From Eremophila alpestris peregrina (taxonomy: Eukaryota; Chordata; Aves; Passeriformes; Alaudidae): a stretch of DNA of 64,000 nucleotides. The translations under genes and the position numbers were made by a program. Under the pieces are notes generated by a model that did no database searches, was not told the origin of the DNA, and saw nothing but the letters and a program-made list of their open reading frames with translations. Below are positions 58,772-64,000 of the stretch, piece after piece. The DNA lies in contig WMCF01000113.1 in assembly GCA_009792885.1 (NCBI GenBank), positions 1,731,613 through 1,795,612 of the forward strand, written 5' to 3'. Within the stretch, counting starts at the first letter, position 1. Each line of letters starts with the position of its first letter.

Positions 58772-61478
58772 CTGTTAGTCTGAAAGACCATCACAACTGT
58801 TACTCCACAGCATTCCTTCTTTTCTCTCCTGCCATGAGCTGATCTTTCCCTGCAACAACACGTCCCAGAGCGCATGCACAATAAATACTGGGCTGCCAAG
58901 CGGGTGCTCACACCTGGGCAGAATTCCGGGATGGAAAAGAGCATTTCTTCCTAGGAAGTCGGGGTTTCTGCAGCGCCCTGCTGGGTTTCCCAGTCTATCC
59001 CCCATAACCCACGGAGTTGTTTGCTGTGTGCAGAACCTGCAGACAAGATCACAGCATTCTGCTGCTCCCAGATTGCTCCCTCCTGCTGTAGCTTCCACAG
59101 GGAACCGAGGACTGAAGGGAAGGCTCTTAATTTCACCATGCTAGGTCCCTCTTCCCCACTGCACTTATACAAGGCTTGAAATTGCAGTCTGAGGGGGAAT
59201 TAGCTTCATTTTCCCATTAACTGTCCAGCTTTTGTGTTTCATGCTTTTTCATGCTCAGGATCAGTCAAGTCCTTTGTATTCCTAATGGCCCAGGAGCCAT
59301 AAAACGAGCTCAGGTAAAGTTCCCATTTAGCTGTTCTAGGGCACAAAGGGCTCCAGCCCAGTGCAAAATGTGAATATTAGAAGCCTAAGGATGAGCCTGT
59401 GCACACCAAATCAATCCAACAGTCCTGACTGTCAGAAGGGAGCTCTGCTGTCCCATTCAAACACCCTCCACTTGCCAGGGGACACAGGCAGAGATTTTAT
59501 TCCATGCCTCCCTAGGCTGTTGTGCCAAGCAGGACTGTGTGTGATTTAAAAACATGAGGTTAGCAGACTCTGCTGTTGGCTGGTCTTTCCCTCCCCAGAC
59601 ACACAGAATCCACGAGCCTTGATTTTATACAAATCCAAAGCAGCTGCTCCTGAGGATGCAGCTCTCCCCTCATACAGACGTTTCTCCTACAGCCAAGCTG
59701 CAGTAGCTGTGAAGCTCTTCAAACAGCCCTAACCTGAGTTTGAGGTAACAAGCTGAGGGTTTTGTGCAGTGAGTCCGACTAAGCAAAGATCCCACTTTTC
59801 CTTTATGAGGGTCAAATCCTGCAGTGTTTTCCAGCTGGTGCTGAGGGCCAGACCAGTGTTCCAACACGGCGCAGGAGCTGTCAGGGCTGTCCCCTGCCAA
59901 GGATCTCAGTTACAGGGCTGCTGCTTCCTTCCCTGAGGAATGCCCAAGGAAACTGCAGGGGCAAATGTGAGCCCCATGTCTAATTATAGCCCCTGTTATT
60001 TCCAGGTGAAGTCACACGGCGAGCAGAGCTATGGGATAAGAGGATTCTGCACTCACACTGCCTGGCACGGGGCCATGAAGGGAACCAGTTACTTAAGGAC
60101 AAGGGATTAGAGCTGAAATCCTTCCATCTTCGTTCCAGAACCCCAGAATCAGAAGGGCCTTCCCCCCCCACACAAGCAGGCTGTGCTTTGGGAATGCCAA
60201 ATCTCTGGTGCTTGGGTTTTGCTGGATTTATCTTTGCTCTTCATGTGTTGGTGTGAAAGCGGGGAGCACTTGAACAGACTCCTCACAGCCCCTGCCAGGC
60301 CACAAGAGCCCTATTCTACCTGCCCTTGCAGTTTAAGCTGTCACATCTTAAACTGATCTCTACCACATCTGGACCCAAGGCACAGCCAACTTTGCTGTCC
60401 AGAACCCAGGATTTGGGTGAGTGCTCTGTGATGAAGCTCTTAAAAACCACGGTGCTGAGACCACCTGAGCCACCCCCTGCCCATCCCCACCAGCCCACAG
60501 AGGACCACTGACCCCCTGACACCATCTGAAAGCTCTAGGATTGCTCCTGGGCAGGGCAGCCAGTTAAATGATGTTGAAATGTGGCTCGTTAAGAGAAGTG
60601 CTCTGCCAATGGCCTTCCAGGGCCCTTCCACAGAAGTGAGCCCTGGGCTGGGAAGCGAAGGACGCACACATTTTTCAGCTGTTAGTCACTTCAACGTTGC
60701 TTTGAAATAGTGGTGAGTCAAACAGGCAGCAGTGTCATTGCCACAGTTACAGAAAGGGGAAAACAAACCTAAATCAAATGCACTTTTTTCTTCTCCTTCT
60801 GCATCACAGCAACATTGAGCAAGACTTGAAAGTCACCGTGTATAATTTTTTTTTTCTCAGGCAAAAAATGAATTCTGCCTGTGTTCCCAACTAATGCCAT
60901 GCCTATCTCCTGCTCTGCTTGTCCAGGAACTAAAACAATATCCAGAAATCCCAACCTGTTTTTGCTCAGTCTTCAGGGAGCTACATGGAGTTCTCTGAAA
61001 CCATTAACCCCAAAATCTGATGCCCATCAGTGAAAATTTGGCAGCTTTTCTCCTAAAGGCTCCCCTTGGAAAACTTCTGAAGCTACTGAAACTTGCTCTC
61101 TGCTACAGATCCAACCCTGTAAACTTAAATAGCATGACCCTGATTTTGTGTAAATTAAACACAAAATCTCTTCCTGATTTTGCGTAAATTAAAGAAAACC
61201 TGGAGATGAGGACATCAGTGTGTTTTTAAGTACAACATTTAAGCTCTGGGGGTTCCTTAAAGTAACTCTTTAGGTCCAAGTCCATCCCCAGAAACCCAGA
61301 GATGACTGGCAGAGCAGAATTACTCAGTTAGAACCCTAGGTGTGGTCCTGGGTGAGCCTAGGCAGCTCTTTGAGGTGGATATAAAAAGGGCCAAGGGCAG
61401 GTACTATGTTTCCTCCAGTAGGTCTGTGCCTGCCTTTTCCTTGGACTTTTGGGGTTTTATGCTGTTTTATTTGCTGGG

Positions 61479-61528
61479 TTTTTTTTTTTTTTTTTTTTTT
61501 TTTTTTGGGTTTTTTTTTTTTTTTTTTT
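61479..61528. repeat. Poly-T tract with GGG interruption
   Basis: Twenty-eight T, then GGG, then nineteen T, inside CNOT6L intron sequence. There is no sign of a retrocopy beside it. Confidence 0.9.
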
Positions 61529-62370
61529 GTGTATATGAGGCATGCTGACTATAATTTAAAGCCTGGAGAAAAAAAGTGAATAATGGAATGCTACTGAAGG
61601 TGTGAGGAGTGTCAGAGAGGAAAAGCTGAGTTATTGGGTTGCAGCATTTCTTTTACCATGAAGAAATGTTTTTCGGGCAACAAACACACAGTGGGTTTCA
61701 ACCACACAATCCTTTCCCCCCAGAGTGTAGAAGATGCATTCCTTGAAGTACAGTGACCATTAGATGTTTTGTTTAAGTTCCTTCATACCTCAGTGCATAA
61801 ACGAGTTGTGAAATGAGGAGGCGGAGGGAGAAGAGCTGTGCCTGCATCCTGCTGCAGCCCTGTGTTCATGGATGTTTGGCACAGCTCCAAAACCTCCCCT
61901 TCAGCCCAGTGACATTCTTTGTGATTCTTTTTTTTTTTTCTTTCCCCCAGCCTCTGTACACGGATGAGTCAAGCTGCCAGAGCATTTTGGAAGCGATCCA
62001 GCAGCGCGAGTGGCTCCTCCCTCCCCTGAGCACAGCTGAGTGTCCCTGCCCTTCCATATGGCGATCCCTCCCAGGAATTAGCGATCCTGCTGCCTGATGG
62101 GGCAGGCGCGTGTGCACACACACGTTGGCCAGCGCCGGGAAGTTGGGCTGAACGCTGGGAAACAGCACCGTTTTTATCTGCTCATCTAAATGTCTATTTA
62201 TGTGTTTTGTAATCAGGCCTGAGTGCCTCCAAAGGGGGGAGAGGAGAGCTGCTCATCTGCACTGCTCTGCTTTTAGCAGAGTGGGACAGGAGTCTCTGCA
62301 TTTCGGTCTCCCCAAGGAGAAGAGAAGCACAGCCAATACCCACACATACAAAAACTGGCTTGGAGCACTC

Positions 62371-62384
62371 GGGGGGGGGGGGGG
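62371..62384. repeat. G homopolymer
   Basis: Fourteen consecutive G bases followed by AGG. It could form a quadruplex in either strand context and is also a spot prone to sequencing length error. Confidence 0.85.
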
Positions 62385-64000
62385 AGGAAAATCAGGTGAT
62401 TGCTCAAGGGTATGTTAAGGGGATTTAAAGAAATGTGCCAGGACTGGGCTGTGTACAGATGTGTTCTCTTAAGGCAAACTATTTGCTATATCCCTATATA
62501 CAGGTTCTAGTGTGTATAAACCAGCAAGAAAATAACTGCAGAATGGAGAATTCTGATGGCCTTTTGTGTAGATCTGAACTTTTTTCATGGTGCTTTGCTG
62601 CAGGAGTATGTCCAACCACCTCTATGTACGCTGCCTCTTCCAAGGATTCAAAGAGCATCCTGAGTCTGCCAGCCCAGGTACTGTGTCTTTCCAGCTTCTT
62701 ATTCCAAGTACCATGACTGGGGATAGAGATTAGCAGGGAATAAAATATAAATGCCTCATCATGGTGTTTTTTATTTAAAAAATCCCAAACAATCAAAAAA
62801 CAATGTTTGAGGAGATTTGAAGGAATCCCTGAGGAAAAGTCTGACACAGATCACAAGGAAATTCAAGTTGGGAGTAGGGAAATGAGAGGTAACCACAAAC
62901 CTGCAGCTGCAGTAAATTCAGTGGTTCTGGGATCCCAGGGGGCTCCACAGTATCTCTTTGAGCCCAGAGAAGCACAGACAAGTCACAGAAGCAAACAGCA
63001 AAAGCCAAGGGGAGGAGTGGGAAGGGAGGGAACGAGCTGTATTTGATTAATTCCAGAGCCAACTGGCACTCACTTGATGGAAATGTTAATTGTCCCACTG
63101 ACATACACCCACTAGTTATTCCCCTCATCTCCTCTAAATGAAGCAGTCTTTTCTTAAATCACAGGTAACACAAGAATATCCAGGTTTCCACCCTTCCTTT
63201 TCCTCCATGTCACACCCGCACTTACAGGACCAGCTGAACTATTTACTGCATGGAAATCCTACACAGCGTTACACAGCTGCTTTTTATTGCTGTGCTTGCT
63301 TAAGAGTCAGCCCTCACCCCAAAGGAACAGTTCCTGCCTTGTTGGAAGCAGCCTGGTACCTCTCAGTGCGTGCATGACAGCTCCTGAACAGCCACATCAG
63401 GTCACTGAGTGATGCCTGCCTTTGTCTGCAGGTGCCTTTTACACCTTGTGCTTCCAGAGGAGCTCTTGGGGCTGCTTCACATGCAAACACAGGCCAGGCT
63501 GCCCCCCAAAATATGGCTCTGCAAGGGGCTACTGTAGGGCAAGAAGTGCTTCCAGAAGCCAGCCTGTCAGTAAATGTCATCAGAAGCCCCCAAAGGGCTG
63601 GTTTAAACAGTGTACTTATTTATTTACACAAGTATCTTGCACTGTTTCAGAGAAATGACCCATTTGCAATGCTGCTCCATCCCCTGGAGAGTGCTGGGCT
63701 TCTAATGAGATCCAGGACTGAGTGGTTTAAAGGATTAGGAACTGAAGCTATCGGGAGTCTCAGGAAGGAAGGAGCCCGCTCTGGATCAAGACAAAACACC
63801 ATCCTGGGCTGTGGGCATGGAAGAGAAGTAGCCATGTATGGCTGCAGCTTAAAGCAGGAGGTTTTCCTGGGACTGAGGGGACAGAAGACTCCCAACAGCA
63901 CGAGCAGAGTGAGCTGGCAGTGCCGTGGTGTGCAAGTGTCCCTCCGAGGCGTGAGGGGAGAGCTGTTCTACTGACAAGGCTGACCTGACAGCCATTAAGT

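Larger units (their letters stand above)
58772..64000 (-). other. CNOT6L: CNOT6L 5' intron (partial)
   Basis: Non-coding sequence upstream, on the minus strand, of the first CNOT6L exon seen. I looked for the expected first coding exon (MRLI followed by a donor) and did not find it, so it lies beyond the right edge, in keeping with the long first introns of this gene. It holds a long T tract with a GGG interruption (61,479-61,528) and a G run at 62,371-62,384. No other gene is supported. Confidence 0.65.

Noticed and set aside
1..64000. CRISPR arrays, bacterial operons, tRNA or rRNA genes
   Set aside because: Nothing of this kind was seen. All gene structure is eukaryotic, and no cloverleaf or rRNA-like segment was recognised by eye.

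Overview
The window is vertebrate nuclear DNA, almost certainly from a bird. Genes are split into short exons with GT-AG introns. The interspersed repeats are CR1 LINE 3' ends, and no Alu or L1 is seen. The gene order CCNI - CCNG2 - CXCL13-like chemokines - CNOT6L matches human 4q21 but is compressed into 64 kb. The species cannot be fixed from the sequence; a passerine or other neognath bird is likely.

Layout. At the left edge (491-647, minus strand) is the first coding exon of cyclin I (CCNI). Its long first intron fills most of 648-12150, and a CpG island at about 11,930-12,880 probably holds its untranslated exon 1 and promoter. A gene-free stretch of about 9 kb follows. A second CpG island (about 21,700-22,780) carries four CCAAT boxes, a forkhead site and a YY1 site. 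It drives cyclin G2 (CCNG2, plus strand, seven coding exons, 22666-27294, 338 residues), which has a long AT-rich 3' UTR. From 29 to 43.7 kb there are no coding genes. This stretch holds a retroviral LTR with its primer-binding site and leader (about 32,978-34,015), one short CR1 copy, and a notable cluster of octamer and STAT-type motifs at 40,842-41,238.

Between 43.8 and 49.5 kb lie three complete tandem CXC chemokine genes on the plus strand. Each has four exons, a signal peptide, a non-ELR CXC motif and its own AATAAA. The first two are close paralogues. The third is nearer to canonical CXCL13 and has an unusual 50-residue C-terminal tail. Converging on them from the right is CNOT6L (minus strand), with eleven coding exons from 58,771 down to 53,313. 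It encodes an LRR plus EEP-fold deadenylase of the CCR4-NOT complex with all catalytic residues intact. The remainder to 64,000 is CNOT6L intron.

Functionally the genes are neighbours by ancestry rather than a pathway: two atypical cyclins, a lineage-expanded lymphoid chemokine family (mammals have one CXCL13, this bird has three genes), and an mRNA deadenylase. The best candidates for undescribed biology are the chemokine expansion, the tail of the third chemokine with its possible furin site, extra cysteines and glycosylation sequons, and the octamer/STAT inverted cluster upstream of the array.
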